A DNA stretch of 64,000 bases from Anthostomella pinea (GCA_963556695.1 CAUWAG010000020.1:3658001-3722000); one strand, 5' to 3'. Shown: positions 36,301 through 48,326, counted from the first letter of the stretch. Program-made: numbers and translations. Notes: a model not told the origin generated them from the sequence alone.

Positions 36301-39300
36301 TGCATCCATCCTGCATCTTGCTTCTTGTTTTCTCTCCGATGCTTGAGCTTCCCACATCTCAACGTCGCACCATCGCTGTGTGTTTTCTTTTTATTGTCCG
36401 AGAGTGACGGGGAGCAACGGGCTGTGGTTTACCCTTGCAATTGCATTGTCGACAACATATCATCGCAGCAACGTGGTGATGGAGTTGCTTTGATCGCCAC
36501 AAAGCGATACGCTCAGGCAACATCCAAGACCACGCCTTTGGTGTGAAAGGCGTGATGTACCGGGGTTGTTTATAATTAGGGATCTATGGTCAAGTGTCAT
36601 CATCCCCAAGTCATGACGACATGTTCTTCGATGGCCTCGTGGCCTCTCATCAACAAGCTTGAGTTACGGGGCGTCAGCCTGAAGTCTTGGGATGTATTGT
36701 ATCCGGTTTCTGAATACAAACTGGAGCTTCATGCCCCGATCCCAAATGTGGCGATCGTCAAGGGGGGAGCTCTGCTGAAGCTGCAGCTGCAGCGACGACC
36801 CTGGAACCGATCGATCCCTCCATCGCCGCCCTTCGGATTTCCTCCAACCACGCCGCCGTCCATGCCCAGCAGACAGGGTCGAGGCACAGGATCTAGGGTA
36901 TGTTGCTAACAAGCCTCGCTGTTTTCCCAATGTCTTACAGAGTACTACTGTACCACAGCATATTGACCTCCTGGTCTGTGCTACAAAATCTAGTTCTCCT
37001 AGGCCTGCTTGGGACCCTTGTATCATGGGCCCAATCAACGAACGGTCGTGGACGTTGCAGTCTGCGCTCATCGACACCGACGTTCAATACCGCGACGTTC
37101 AGGACCGCATTCACATGAAATGCAGCCGATGAGTAGGGTGACGTCCTGATCGCAGGCCAGAGGCTCTTGCCGGGACCGAAGACCGGGTCTTGGAAGTTGG
37201 TGGCCCCCTCGGATTCTCACCAGCACCTTTCCTAGCAGGGGCCCAGAAGAACCTCAATCCAAGGTGGGCCTTCGACAGTACACAAAAGGCTTTCACCACA
37301 CCTGACCAGCCTCGCCAGAACAAGCTCTCATTGGGACAACCCACACGTCTTCTTCTAATGTGGCCCGCACAGTATGGGAGTGTACGTCCGCTTCTCATGT
37401 TACGACATGTCTGTTGCGTCCGTGATGAGGAGTCGCATACAGGTCGACTTGTCTCGAATTTTGTGTGTCAAACTACTGTACGCGCAAAAGCCAGTCCAGA
37501 ACATTGCGAGATGAAGCCTGCTCTGCCCCCATGGCGGGCTTCGTTCGTCTCAAGATGAGCTTTTCAGATGCATTGTCAGTTCAACAGACTGAAGACCTCA
37601 TCGTAGCCGCCGCTGATCAAACCGCTGGCGGAAACTCTCGCGACGGGCTCTCCCTCATCCTGTGGTGTGTTCCCCAGTTCCCCGCCAGCCTGGCTCGCTG
37701 GGTTACCCCCAGGACCGCGGATGAAGACCCCTGCCTCAGTTCCCGTGGCCTTATCTCGTTTTCATCCATGGGCTGACGGCAGTAGCTTTAATTTGCCCTG
37801 ATCAGTGATGAGCCTTTCACAGACCTTCAAGAGTCAACTGGTGGGAGACCTTTCCCGGTGAGAATGCAACCAAGGAATTCGTAATACCACAGATTGGTAG
37901 AGAATCATGGAATGGCATTGGAAGGCTGCGTGCGTACTACCACAAGGGTGTATCCCTCACGTCCATGCTCTTCATTCTTCCGGTAGCTCCGTACCCTACT
38001 AGTCCTTGAAACCCCTGTTGCAGCCCACCCCCAGCCTGACATCTTCAGACGGAACAACCCTTATTGCGTGCTCTACACTCTAACGCGGCATTGTAATTGC
38101 CCACACCTTCCTAGCAACACGCTCTCGGGTTGTTGTGATGATCTTGTCAGTGCGACGAGCAGTTTCGGTCCCGATACGGTGGTTCGAGCTGAAGTCATTA
38201 CCCGTTCTCGGTGTAGCTTCCAGAATTACTACTTTTGGGCTCAGATTGACGAATTTTGACGACAGCTGAACTACCAACGCCCATCAACATCCATGACCAT
38301 TGGATACACTATTCTTAACGTGTCTGGAGACACGCCGAGCCACAGATCATCGCCATCTATGACAATCTTGGGCCCAACGAATTCGCCATCCCGCCGCCCC
38401 CTGGCCTGTTCTTCCTGTACCGGTATTTCGATTTCCACCCGTACTTCAAAGCCAACCGTGACAACCCTACCAGCTTGCGGCTACGGAGGCACTTCTATCG
38501 TCTATATGGATCCAGGAGTCGTCTACCATCCTTGAGCAACCCAAACCCTTCTGAAGCTATTCAGAACCCATCAGGCCATACCGGGAGCGGAAGAGCGGCA
38601 TTCTATCATCATAGCTCTCGAACATCTAGTCGAGTTGAGCTAGGGCAGTATTCGGAAGGGAACTGACTGTTACCTGGGCAAGGTACATCTTGTCCCGGTC
38701 ATTCACTATTTGACCCTTCAACTTGGGGGGTAATCCTAAACCCCAAGTGTCTCTTATTACCTTCTGACAGACGACGACAAAATACCAGGATCTGCTCTTG
38801 CTTGGACACCTTGTCTGCACCTCCTGGGCTACCCGCCGCATAACAAAGCCCCACTATAGCCATCATCCCGTCAGCAGATCCTCGACAGGTTCTTCCTGAT
38901 AGGCGGCCTTAGCAGCATTGGGGAGTCCTGCACGGTGGACTACCAAAGCCCCACAGCATCAACAGATACCCCTAGTCGCTGGAAACCAGAGCTGTCAAAG
39001 CTGCTGGCTAGATCATCACGTCCACTTCTCGCGCAGCCGGACCATACCGGTCGAGTCTCGCATACCAGCATACCGAGAAGCTTCGAAGCTGAGTGACCAT
39101 CTTACCACGCGTCTTGGCTATTGGGAAGCTCCTCGGTCCCCTATTAACAAGATATATTCTATCGAGGACGGTCAGAACAAGCCGAGCCGCTGTAAGATAC
39201 CAGGGAGCATACGCCATATCGGTCTGGAAGAGTCATCCTAGGTCCCGCTGAACACGCCGATTGGCCAAGGGATATTGGCCAAGGGAAATTCCCAGCTAAC

Positions 39301-39684
39301 CATTGCCTCGAGTGGAACATTCCTTTGCCAGCAGGGTCCATTCATATATACTTATGGTCATTACCTACTACCCTTTTTCGTCCACCCAACTGTCGTACAT
39401 ACCGACGAGATCGGAATCGCACGAGCTTCACTCTTAACGCCCAGGCTACTCCGACCTAGTGGACTTATAACAGTACTCCCTCCCTCGAACGCATACTCCA
39501 CGGGAGCTCCGCGCCTGGTCACCAGTCGTTCGGACTTGGGGCGCACCTAACACTACGACCGCCATCTCGACACCGATACACCGATGAGGTGACCTTGCGC
39601 TTCAGAGACAACGAAGTGATCGTGTCAATCGACCTCTGACCGCCGCTTGACCGGGAAGTCTTCGCCGATAAGGTTCTTCTCCCA
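33361..39684. other. 6.3-kb gene desert
   Basis: No convincing protein gene on either strand. Frames are short, often start with non-ATG codons, and lack motifs. Short slippage-type duplications occur (GCAAGTT three times and TCTGGAG twice near 35818-35875). A tRNA-like 5' half lies at about 35740, and one unusually protein-like but ATG-less open stretch at 38319-38666. The sequence may be decayed genes or long regulatory DNA. Confidence 0.5.
38319..38666 (+). other. Open, protein-like stretch without start codon (possible gene relic)
   Basis: After a TAA at 38316 the frame stays open for 115 codons to a TGA at 38664. The first half reads EPQIIAIYDNLGPNEFAIPP and FFLYRYFDFHPYFKANRD, which has natural protein-like composition. 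The second half is less so. There is no ATG in the first half and no clear splice site giving one. I do not recognise a family. It could be a decayed exon or chance. Confidence 0.25.
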
Positions 39685-42267
39685 ATGAGTGGCTTCTATC
39701 AGCAATACTCGCCCTCCATAGCGGGGAGAGAGGAATCACCAGGTGCGGCCCCCCAGGATGTTCAATACCAATCCCAACACCCACAGGCGCAGCTGGGCAA
39801 CATCGGCGCTCCTATACCAAACCCGTACCAGAATCTAGGATATTTCACTGGCTTTCCTGATCCAATTCCGTTCCAAGCGCCCAAAACCCAGGGCAACCGA
39901 AGCCGGAAGAAGTCCACACCTGGCATGGATCACGTCAAACACCGCCGAACTCGGTCTGGTTGCTTTACTTGCCGAAGTAGAAGAGTTAAGGTAAGTAGTC
40001 ACCTTCTCACTCCGGCACGACGAAGCTAAGTTCGAGCCTAGTGCGACGAAACCCGTCCTACTTGTGAACGTGAGCAATACTAAACTTTCCCCGTGGCCCC
40101 TTTCCCTAGCTGACCTTTCTAGGCTGTCGCAAAGGAAAGAGAGACTGCGTGTATCCAGAACCGGCGGCGCAAAAGGGATCTGCTGGCCCGGGATCATCGA
40201 AGGACACAGCATCGCAGAGTCAGGGAACGAGTCCAGAGTCCTCGCAAGACGAAGCGGAGGAATTCGACCAAGATGCAAAGCTCGAACCAATCTTGGACGA
40301 GGAGGAGCCGGACGAAGGACCATCGCAACCGCCAAGATCCTTTTCGAGATTGCGACGTGTAAAGACCATGTCGACCCTGAACCTGCGAAAGATATCTACG
40401 CGACGGGGCTCCGAAACGCCTTCGCTTGAAGCCACCAAAAGCTCGTCGCCATCTGTTTCTACAGGCACCACTGCCAGCTTCACAACTCCTTTCCACATGG
40501 TCGATCCAGCATTACAGTCGAGCGCACCTCACAAAGACTGGTCCCATCTTCCATTAGACCTACAATCTTACCTGGGCTACTTCTGCGAGAACATCACTCA
40601 CTACAACTACGGCATGGTAAACGATCCTGATGACTTCTTCAGGGAAATTTTACCAGGAATCGCTTTACAAAGCGGCAACGACGCCTTGCTCTACGCTCTC
40701 GTAGGCTTCTCGGTTTACCATCGTTCAGTTCAAAACCCGAATGGCAAGATCGAGGACTTCTTGCGCTACTACAATAAGAGTGTCACATTGCTTCTCAGCT
40801 GCCTCAAGGGAAAAGACAATCAGAATATTGCGACACTACTGACAATACTACAACTTGCTACCATTGAGGTGAGCGGACAGCCCTTTCAGGAACTTGAAAA
40901 GGCATTGCTCACCTTAAGCTAGGAGTACTTGGGCGACTGGGTGAACCTTATGGGCCACCAGAAAGCGGCGCTGGAGATCGTGACACGATTTTTCACACCT
41001 CAGACAGCTCAGCAGTCACCTACGAGCCGAATGCTACTGACTTGGTACGCTAGGTTCGACGTTTTCATTGGTATGATGGGAGGGTTCGACACAGGCCTAC
41101 CGCGGGAATACTTTTCCATGGCGGTGCAATTCAGTCAAGAACAAGTGGATCAAGACCCGGAAGATGTTGGCTGGAGAATCGAAGTCCAAGCAGCGGCACT
41201 GCGACTAATCTCCCTGGACATGTCAGATCTCTATGCGAGAAGCGGTCGTGGTGAGATGCCAAGCGCATCTTTCGCGGAGGAGCACCGTCATATCACCTAC
41301 CAGCTCCGCGAATGGAAGAATCAATTCGATCCTGCTTTGACGAACCCGAAATTCTTGGTTACAGACTTCCCGCACAGGGACGTCTTGGGTCAGGATGACA
41401 TAGTCGACCCGTACAAGGCAGGTTTCCTTTACAATCACCCCTTTTTCCCTTCGTCGATTTTGATGGTGGAGTGGCACTCGATCAATGTGATGCATCAGAG
41501 TAAAGAAACCCCTATGTCCCTCCAGGAGCCGTCAGACGAGCTGAGGCACTCGGCCCTTGCGATATGCGAGATGTTCGAAACCATCCAATTGTGGCCCTCA
41601 ACTCCAAACGGCGCCTTGATCATCGTTCAAGCTGGTCTGGCCATAGCCACTCTGTTTATACCGCGAGACGCACGACACCACATGTGGATCAGACGGAGGT
41701 TTGCATTGCTTGAATCACTGGGGTAAGTCAAAAATTTCGTCTTTAACGGTTTGGACGTCTTGCTATCGACTAGACACTTAAAATTTGCATTAACATGTTG
41801 TGGAAACGCTGCTCAAATGAGGTACAGTTCTTGCAGCAGATGACGGGTCTTCCCCGACGTCTTCTGGCTTGAATGACAGTGTTCTGGCAATCCGCCAGCT
41901 ACATCTGATGCTATGCATTGCTTTTTTTGCGATTGGAAGTGGCAGAGCGCTGACAGCTTGGCTTCCGCCAATTAGATATGTCTTTCCGATTACGATGCGA
42001 GCCCGAATGGCTGAGATATTCCGAGATCCCTCGTGCATACACTGGTGGCTCCCAAACGATGAAGGACTGCATCCTATGCTTCACAGTATCCGTGTCTTTG
42101 CAGATGAGCGAAACGCCAGCCCTGTATCACAACAGACAGAGAATGTCCGGGAGATGAGCGCAGTTTTCACCAAGTTGCGCCTTGATCCGGACGAAACATC
42201 ACCACCTATCGAGCCAGGCAGTTCCAGCACGACTTCTCGAGGTAAAGGGAAGGCTGCACAGGGCTAG
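39685..42267 (+). CDS. Zn2Cys6 fungal transcription factor
   Basis: Exons 39685-39990, 40042-40069, 40123-40868, 40923-41722 and 41976-42267 give 723 residues. The zinc cluster is CFTCRSRRVKC...CERC...C, with Cys at 93, 96, 103, 110, 113 and 120 (CX2CX6CX6CX2CX6C). Two introns inside the motif are needed to build it, a common arrangement in ascomycetes, and both have good GTAAGT/GTGAGC donors. A Q/P-rich N terminus and an acidic S/E-rich linker flank it. The middle and C-terminal parts (YFCENITHYNYGMVND, LLTILQLATIE, RMLLTWYARFDVFIGMMGGF, TMRARMAEIFRDPS) form the fungal-specific regulatory domain. A nuclear DNA-binding regulator is expected; targets are unknown. The last intron is long (253 bp), so that junction is the least certain. 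Confidence 0.85.
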
Positions 42268-44714
42268 TCTTGTGCCGAGAATATGAGCACAGAGTCATGC
42301 GTGGAGGTGGTCAACCAGACACCAGGCCATTCTCACGGCTAGATCCGGTCAATCAGAAGAAGCAGACAATGCCGGCGGTTGACATGCAGCCAACAAGACT
42401 ATTACACATGAGATCAAACCCATGCATTGCGAAAAGGCGTGCTTGGGTCAGCTGGTTGGTATGCAGTAACGTTGTGGACGACCGGGGTGTGAGACATGTC
42501 CTCGATGCGGCGAAGAAAGCTTCGGGATGGAATCGGAGCCGAGATGCACCTCTGCTGCAGGTCCAGGGGCACCTTGAACTCGCCAAACCCATGAAAGTGC
42601 AGAGAGTCCAGCCATGCGGCTGCTGCAACGTCGAAGACTCCAACTCAAGGATTCGAGCCCGTGGATGCAATGCAAGATGATCACACCCTTGCACCCTCCC
42701 TCCGTCTGAACTGCCGCCCGATTTGCCTGCCACCCATGGACTCCTGCCCTGTTCAGAGCATCAGACGAACGGACATGCGACGAAGATCACTGAGACTTGA
42801 ATCCGACATGTGATCGGATGATGCGGAAGGGGGTCCGCGGGGACCTCCCGACGATCAAGCAAATCTGACCTCCATCGTTGGCCTCCATTGGTATCGTGAC
42901 AAATCAGATAATCACTGGCGATGAATGCACACGGTCAGTGATCACGAGGCTCCCAGGGAAATGCCCCGACTACCACCTGATGTTCCTGCATTTGGCACGG
43001 GGCGCCACTCGTATGACCACAGAAGCGCTACTTTACGGCTATTCCCAGTCCCGATGCGGGCCACAGGCTCGTCGACCTCCTGCACGGCACGCGTCTGCAT
43101 ACACACACACCTACAAGTGCCCCTGGACGCCTCCATGACGCACGCCCTCGCTTCGAATATTACCCGCTGCAGCAGCAATCTAGACGTACATCTCGCTATC
43201 CGGACACTCCGCCTCCGCCAATCTTGCTCTCTCTCGCCTCGACGCAGCGCGCCGAGATAACGTGGGCCATCTTCTATGCGGCCTATTGCCGATGATGCGG
43301 CTCTGCTTCCGTACGTCCGAGAGGACGTGATAGCGGCCACGACAACCTGAATACATCTGCACGAATACATCAAATCGAACACGTCAACATGAACACATCA
43401 GCATGAAAAAATCGACATGAATACATCAGCGTAAAGAACAAGATGAAATTGACGGAGGTGCTCCTGGCATATACAGAAACATACTGCGCATGCAGACAAC
43501 TGTCACATTCAGTTAACATCAATATATCCATGCGTTGCCGACACGTATACGCATTGCGAGAACCTGACACTTCTAATACCAGACCGAAAGGCTCACGACG
43601 CGACGCATTGGGGGTGATGTCCGCATATGCAAGCAGGCAGGTGGGAGGTGGGGAAAGGGGGCAGGGTCTTCAAAAAGGGGCAACGGCGCAATCTTGGTCA
43701 TCAGTCTGCGACACCACCAACAGGAGGATTCCCTCTTGATGAAATCCTTCCTGGGGGAGGGAGGGAAGCTTGGTTGAGAATTCTCCTGGGTCAAAACTTT
43801 ACGAGCAAAAGTTCATGCTATTTTTCTTCCTCTGTGCGAAGATGAGGGGAGAGGTCGCGGAGTGGCAAGGGATGATGAAGAGGACGACGCTCAAAGGAGC
43901 GATGTACGAAATAAGTGTTGGTTATTGGGATGTAAATTGGGGGCTATATTGCGTACTCAGACCCTGTCAATGCGATTAATGAGGATGCGCTGGAGAGACA
44001 TGATCGATCTTGCAGTACTTGATGAATATCGATGTTCGTTGTGTTGTGGAGTGCAGGTTGAGTGAGAAGAATCATATACGGCCCCAAATAGGGGGGAGGG
44101 TGCAAGGCTGGTAAGAGGTGCGAATGCTCTTTGCTAAATAGATATCGTCTACTGATGATGGGTGTCTAGCCTACGCCGTTGATGGTCGGGATTGTGATTG
44201 CGATACCGCCCACAGAAACCCATATGCCAGAACGAGACGCTTGGGGTAGTCATCAATCGCAGAAGATGTTTGTCTCCCGCAATGATACAACATCTCTCTG
44301 CTACCAATATCAATGCGCTCGGGAGATGATCACCTGTAGGCCTATGTGTATGTACCATCCAGTGTGCGTTTTTGGCGACCAGGTTCTGCCCGCGAACCGA
44401 GAGAGTCCAGAGGCAGTGTTGGTGGAATAGAGCTACGGGATCGGGCGAATCTGTGACAGTGACGCAGTCATAAGTGTTAGAATGCATAGGTACTGTATCT
44501 CTCTCGGTTGTATAATACAGCGACTCCATCCTCAAGGCCTGCCGGACTCGGATAATCAAATACGGAGACGTACGTCGAGAACATAAACGCACTTCGCTAC
44601 AACAGAGTTATCATACAGAGGTATCAGGTATCTATTTGCCCACTTGAGCTCCCTCAGCTCATATTAGTTCATACAATGTCCAGTCTTTCCTCGACCAGTA
44701 CGCCAAACGCCTAT
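42268..44714. other. Intergenic region between transcription factor and MOB3 genes
   Basis: About 2.4 kb without a supported gene. It holds a 28-bp degenerate tandem repeat at 43359-43442 (listed). It includes the 3' flanks of two convergent genes. Confidence 0.5.
43359..43442. repeat. Three degenerate 28-bp tandem units
   Basis: Units at 43359-43386, 43387-43414 and 43415-43442 share the pattern ACATGAAYACATCA followed by a variable A/G-rich end. Units 2 and 3 are the most alike. A partial fourth copy (CCTGAATACATC) lies just upstream. It is too degenerate to be a recent expansion. Confidence 0.55.
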
Positions 44715-44969
44715 CTAGTGGGACTCGTCATCCCCACATTCCATTGTAGGCACAGCCCACGGGCTTGGCTGCTGGCTTCTCCGCAGCCGGCTGGTGACTG
44801 CTCGCGTACGCTCGATGATCCTGTTCGTATCCTCCTCATTCGGGATGCTGGTGCGCGTTCTGATGCGCCGGAGCTGGCGGGTCAGCCGTCTGGCGTGTCG
44901 CACGGCATCATCGTCCACGTCTGTAAAGTCGTCGTCGTCAACTCGCTCCAGGAGGGCGATTCTGGGATC
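44715..44969 (-). other. In-frame coding-like extension downstream of the MOB3 stop codon
   Basis: Directly after the MOB3 TAG the same frame continues with DPRIALLERVDDDDFTDVDD, then an R-rich helix (RHARRLTRQLRRIRTRT) and DTNRIIERTRAVTSRLRRSQ, ending at a TAG at 44715-44717. The composition is protein-like and the reading frame is uninterrupted, so this may be the original C terminus, reached by readthrough, by removal of the stop within an intron, or lost by mutation. Confidence 0.5.
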
Positions 44970-46568
44970 CTAATCCATGCTTGCCCTCTCTGGAGACGAC
45001 TTTTCTTCCTTCGCCGGGTCCGTCTCTACCGCTCCGTCCGTTGACTCCACTATGGAGGGCTCTGTTTCCTCAACTGCTTCCTCATCTGCTTTCGTCTCAG
45101 GCTCAGCGCTCTCAATGACAGTTTCCCTGTCGTCGTCATCGTCCGCGTTTGGTTGGGATCCCTCGACCTCCTGCTCGTTGAACTCCCCAAATCTCTCATG
45201 GTCAAGCAGTGGTGCGTCGTGAGGGTTCTCATTCTGTTCATTATTGTCGTCTGGCGAGTCTGGCTCCACAGGGATATCCTCCTGAACATCTATCTTCACT
45301 TCGCGAGGTTGCGCATCTTGGTGCACGGGAGGTTGTGGTGCTTCGATGGGTTGACCGCTGGTGGGTTCGTCCATCACTCCACTCTCGACGATGACAGGCA
45401 CTTCGACCTCGGATTCTTCCTCTACCGTCTCAGGAGCTGAAATATGCATGCCTCTGAGCCTGTTCGCGACATTGGAATATTCATCTTCTAGCTCTTCGAT
45501 GACAGTCGTCACCGCCCTACCAGTTGACGGTCTGCTCGAATGCCTGGCCGTATTGCTTCTCCGGGCAACCATACTGTGGCTATCGTCGTCGTGCTCGGGG
45601 CCCTCATTCTGCTGTGATGGGGGCTTTGCAATAGCCGTGATCGTCGGCTTCTTCTCGTCTTTCTCAGATGGCGTAGGTTCCAATCCTTCAGCCTCGGGCG
45701 GGAGCTTGTAGTTCTCGGCCGGCAGGAGATCGTACATATCACATACCGTCTTGAAGAACGCATACAGCCCCATTTGCGCCTCGACCGACCAGAACACCCC
45801 TCGATGCTGGAACCATGCGTGAGCGAATATTCTGTGCAGTCGCCGAAACACATTGACTAGGTTTTTCAGCACCGCGCTCTTGTCGTGGCCCTCCGAAACC
45901 ATGACGAATCTGCTCGGGAAGATCTTGGGATTCGTGACGACATTCGCTGCCCAGTCTAGCGTGTGGCAGCAGTAGTCGATGGCGCAGCAGCTCTTGGGCT
46001 GGTCGTGAACGGCGCACAAGAACTGCCATTCGGAAGCGCGCATTTCAGGACATGTTGCCGACGAGCACGGCGGTGTGTCGAACAGGAAGCCGACTATCAG
46101 GCAGTTGCATTTCGCGATCAAGAATCGGCACAGCTCGTAGAGCCATAATGTGCGGTCGATTCCGGGAGGAGGCTGAGCCATCTGCGCGGCGGCCGCACGC
46201 GTTATCGCAGTCGTGTTCAGGGCGGTGTGGTGGTAATGTAGCGCTGCGAGGTGTTCTTGCAACTGGAAGGCCGAGTCGAGCTGTAGGGTTGAGGTCAGTG
46301 AGGATCACTCGTCGCAGAGGCTCTAGTAGAAACGCACCTCGTTCAAAGGCACCAGCGGCGGCCCGGCAGCCATATCCTCTGATCTCGTTCCCGGGTGTAT
46401 GCGCCGTTTCGCATTTGCGTCGGCCATGGTCTGCTCCATCTGTTGTGCTTGTCGGCTCGCTGTGGTGCCCAGTCCGGGGGATGCCGGCGTCATCTGTATC
46501 TCGGCCGGTGGCGGTGGACTGGGTAGTCGTGGGGAGCCTTGGGACATTGACATGGTGTCCTCTTTCAT
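44970..46568 (-). CDS. mob-3: MOB3/phocein-like STRIPAK subunit
   Basis: Exons 46568-46338 and 46280-44970 give 513 residues to the first stop. The Mob/phocein domain occupies about residues 100-260. It shows LDSAFQLQEHLAAL, WLYELCRFLIAKCNCLIVGF, SEWQFLCAVHDQPKSCCAID, CCHTLDWAANVVTNP, and RRLHRIFAHAWFQHRGVFW. Cys and His residues of the zinc site are present. In Neurospora and Sordaria MOB3 belongs to the STRIPAK complex, which controls hyphal fusion and fruiting-body development. The C-terminal half is long, acidic and low in complexity. The frame is stopped by TAG at 44970-44972 but stays open for 84 further codons with basic, well-ordered sequence (see findings). An alternative start is the ATG at 46553. 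Confidence 0.87.
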
Positions 46569-46972
46569 CCGAGGCCGGCGACCTTGAGCGAAAAAGTTTG
46601 ATTCACTTGGGGAATTCCTGGGTGCCGTCGCCGTGGCGCTGATTGTTCAATGTTGTTTGTTAAGTCTTGGTAGCTCTGGAACACGGCGACTGGAGGCGCG
46701 GCTAGCGATGCACTAATTGAGCTGCCCCTGTTGCATGTCATGCACTGGTTCGTTGCATGCATCTTTTTTAGCGGTACACTCAACTAACCGATATTCAATA
46801 TATCTACCGACAGATCAATGGGCCACATGGGAAGGGCGTGAAGGTCAACTCAAATCCAGACAAATCATCGATTCTAGTTGACATTGTTGACATATGCGCA
46901 AGACTCACATCCCAAAAGCGCCAGTATTTCCTAATTTATGCTCTATTCCACCGCAGTTTGTGGGGTTTGAAG
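46569..46972. other. Divergent promoter between MOB3 and ZNG1-like genes
   Basis: About 0.4 kb separates the two start codons; the region is non-coding and presumably holds both promoters and 5' UTRs. Confidence 0.65.
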
Positions 46973-48326
46973 ATGAATCCCGACGATGACGCTCCGCCCG
47001 AGCTTGTCGAGGCCGAGCCAGTACCGGCATTGGAAGAACAAGAGGAGAAGCTTGTCAAAGTCCCCATCACCATCGTAACTGGTATGTACAATCTTAACAT
47101 CCTGCAGGCATGTGGCTAGTTCTAACGGTCCAAACAGGATACTTGGGAGCTGGAAAGACCACACTTCTCAATTACATCCTGACCGCGCGTCATGGCAAGA
47201 AGATTGCAGTCATCATGAATGAATTTGGCGACTGCACGTCACCTTCGCCGTAATTAGCTAAACGCAACAAGCTAACTCGACTGCAGCTCTTGATATTGAA
47301 AAGTCACTCACGGTGAACAATGGTGGCGAGCAAGTGGAAGAGTGGCTCGAGGTGGGCAACGGCTGCATATGTTGCTCAGTGAAGTACCACTTCACCAAAT
47401 GTGTGCAGCCATCAGATGCTAACTGCGACGCAGAGACACCGGAGTCAATGCGATTGAATCGCTGATGGAGAAGAAGGGCGCATTCGACTACATCCTCCTA
47501 GAGACCACAGGTCTGGCTGATCCAGGCAACCTGGCACCCCTGTTCTGGGTCGATGATGGCCTGGGCAGCACAATCTACTTGGATGGCATCGTCACCTTAG
47601 TCGATGCCAAGAATATCCTACGCAGCTTAGACGATCCGGCCGGAAAGGTTGAGGGACACGAGGACCATGATGATCGCGGACCCCTGTTGACTACGGCCCA
47701 TGTCCAGATCTCGCACGCAGATGTGGTCGTCATCAACAAGTCAGATTTGGTCGATGCCAGTGAGCTTGGGAGTGTCAAGGCGCGCATACAGGCGATCAAC
47801 GGGCTCGCGAAAATCCATGTGACGAAGCAGAGCATGGTACCCCAGCTGGAGGGACTCCTGCTGGACATACATGCCTATGACCAGGTTGAGGTGCTGGACA
47901 ACGTGGGGAAAGGGCATAGTCATCTTGATGCCGTTCGTATTCCCTCGGTTCTTTTCTGAAAATGTGACTCGCTGACATGGACAGACTATCTCCACAGTCA
48001 CGGTCAATGTTCCACTACTAGCCCCAGATCAACTCAAGAAGGTAGACGTTTGGCTGAGGTCGATCTTGTGGGACAACAAAGTGCCCGGAGTAGGGCTCGA
48101 TCCGCAGACGCCGATTGAGATACATCGTTCGAAAGCTCGGTTGGTCTTCGAAGACGGCAGCGTGAAACTGGTTCAGGGTGTTCGAGAGGTGTTTGAGATA
48201 TTGGATGGGGAGCGGTTGTCCATGCAAGATGGAAATGCCACGCAGACGGGCAAAGTTGTGCTCATTGGAAGAGGCCTACATGGGGTTGACTTTGAGCATA
48301 GTCTGACTACAGTGCTGAATAGGTAA
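46973..48326 (+). CDS. ZNG1: ZNG1/CobW-type G3E GTPase, zinc metallochaperone family
   Basis: Exons 46973-47081, 47138-47233, 47287-47383, 47434-47932 and 47985-48326 give 380 residues. Walker A is GYLGAGKTT (about 37-45). The family metal-site motif GCICC follows in [15 protein letters not shown], then [15 protein letters not shown], the GTPase base motif NKSD and the C-terminal CobW_C domain ([11 protein letters not shown]). His/Asp-rich stretches (HEDHDD, GHSHLD) fit metal binding. Eukaryotic members deliver zinc to methionine aminopeptidase, using GTP. Intron 2 (47234-47286) has a GC donor (CT|GCACGT) with branch CTAAC and acceptor CTGCAG; every other choice breaks the frame. The N terminus has PPELVEAEP where relatives have a CPELVPI motif. 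Confidence 0.86.

Noticed and set aside
42640..42690. B-box-like GGCTCGAATCC on the minus strand
   Set aside because: No matching T-arm stem, anticodon arm or acceptor stem around it.
44973..45032. 60-nt GTAGAG...GGATTAG as a normal MOB3 intron
   Set aside because: It would preserve frame but is purine-rich, with no branch site or pyrimidine tract; mentioned only as one explanation of the in-frame TAG.
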